Source: a virus. Taken from it: DNA of 41,805 bases. The DNA lies in IMG/VR virus record IMGVR_UViG_3300006749_000029, positions 1-41,805 of that record; one strand, written 5' to 3'. Numbering within the stretch: position 1 is the first letter of the stretch; the number at the start of each line of letters is the position of its first letter. Of this stretch, positions 41,612 through 41,805 are shown piece after piece. The notes below the pieces were generated by a model. The model saw only the letters and a list, made by a program, of their open reading frames with translations, ran no database searches and had not been told where the DNA came from. A program made the position numbers and the translations under genes.

Positions 41612-41805
41612 TGTTATTTAATTTAATTAATAATTGATTTACTTTACTATAATTCTTAAGGACAAGCTCCCTCTCCTCTCTCAATGCGAGAAGGGTTCTC
41701 TTCCTTTTTCTGTTGTTTACTTCACTTTTGATTTCCTCATTGAGCCTTTCGACTCGGTCCTTATGTGATGATAAAGATAGTACATATATACCATATAACC
41801 AACCC
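41556..41805 (-). CDS. Membrane-linked coiled-coil protein, partial (cut by right edge)
   Basis: On the minus strand a frame is open from the window edge (41805) to a TAA at 41556-41558, 83 codons including the stop. It reads WLYGIYVLSL, which looks like the end of a membrane segment, followed by KDRVERLNEEIKSEV and a helical stretch with strong heptad character (LLALREERELVLKNY, VNQLLIKL). The last 56 bases overlap the annealing-protein gene in another frame. Coding is supported by the periodicity of charged and hydrophobic residues, not by a known family. Its N-terminus is outside the window. If real, it is probably the gene immediately upstream in the operon. Confidence 0.55.
   Translation of the reverse strand, partial: GWLYGIYVLSLSSHKDRVERLNEEIKSEVNNRKRKRTLLALREERELVLKNYSKVNQLLIKLNNNEQSTIKLQDTINNQRKG

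Noticed and set aside
1-41805. tRNA or rRNA genes
   Set aside because: No cloverleaf with CCA-like or T-loop GTTC box was recognised by eye. A dedicated search was not possible.

Overview
The window reads as about 42 kb of a tailed double-stranded DNA phage genome infecting a member of the Bacteroidota, probably a marine or flavobacterial host. Several things point there. The DNA is AT-rich. The transcription signals are near-identical TATCTTTGTA boxes, matching the Bacteroidota -7 consensus TAnnTTTG. Genes have A-rich leaders instead of Shine-Dalgarno sites. The lectin, ring, nozzle and VirE-N primase-helicase proteins are types I associate with Bacteroidota phages. No tape measure, sheath or major tail tube gene is seen. 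A T7 gp11/gp12-like adaptor and nozzle and three internal (ejection) proteins are present, so a short-tailed (podovirus-like) particle is inferred. The head-tail gene order resembles crAss-like and Cellulophaga podoviruses, but I could not run a comparison. No integrase, lysogeny repressor, DNA polymerase, tRNA or CRISPR array is seen.

Left arm (1-33177, all + strand): LamG/concanavalin-like lectin proteins (1-2315); small membrane and structural proteins (2349-3095); a lysis group of membrane/coiled-coil protein, zinc amidase and GTA-type holin (3151-4472); a coiled-coil protein and a repeat-containing fibre-like protein (4506-5667); a possible GroES-like co-chaperonin (5897-6460); the packaging and head genes TerS, TerL, portal, scaffold and major capsid protein (6460-14052); a 247-residue unknown; a 106-residue protein in its own transcription unit with a palindromic operator-like site (15018-15338); ring and adaptor proteins (15421-17294); a 1501-residue nozzle protein that seems to continue in a separate 270-residue gene (17295-22618); and three ejection proteins (22655-33028), the last a 2713-residue polyprotein-like product with an HEFGH metallopeptidase motif. 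A 48-residue basic protein closes the arm and overlaps the opposing arm by 4 bases.

Right arm (33174-41805, all - strand, transcribed right to left): a coiled-coil protein cut by the window edge, then a recombination cassette of DUF1071-type annealing protein, PD-(D/E)XK exonuclease and SSB-like protein, closed by a terminator at 39861-39886. To the left of this lies a 221-base intergenic region with three paired GTGTCGA/ATGTCGA sites, an A-run and a palindrome, a candidate replication origin or operator. It precedes a second operon: VirE-N/SF3 primase-helicase, a secreted protein, an SF2 helicase, a VRR-NUC nuclease, a small unknown, a protein carrying only a DnaA domain IV-like DNA-binding region, another small unknown, an HNH protein, a further unknown and a small PD-(D/E)XK nuclease.

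The most unusual items are the paired-repeat intergenic region together with the AAA-less DnaA-like protein, the split nozzle, the giant HEFGH ejection protein with perfect tandem repeats, the secreted protein inside a replication operon, and the insulated palindrome-controlled small gene next to the capsid genes.
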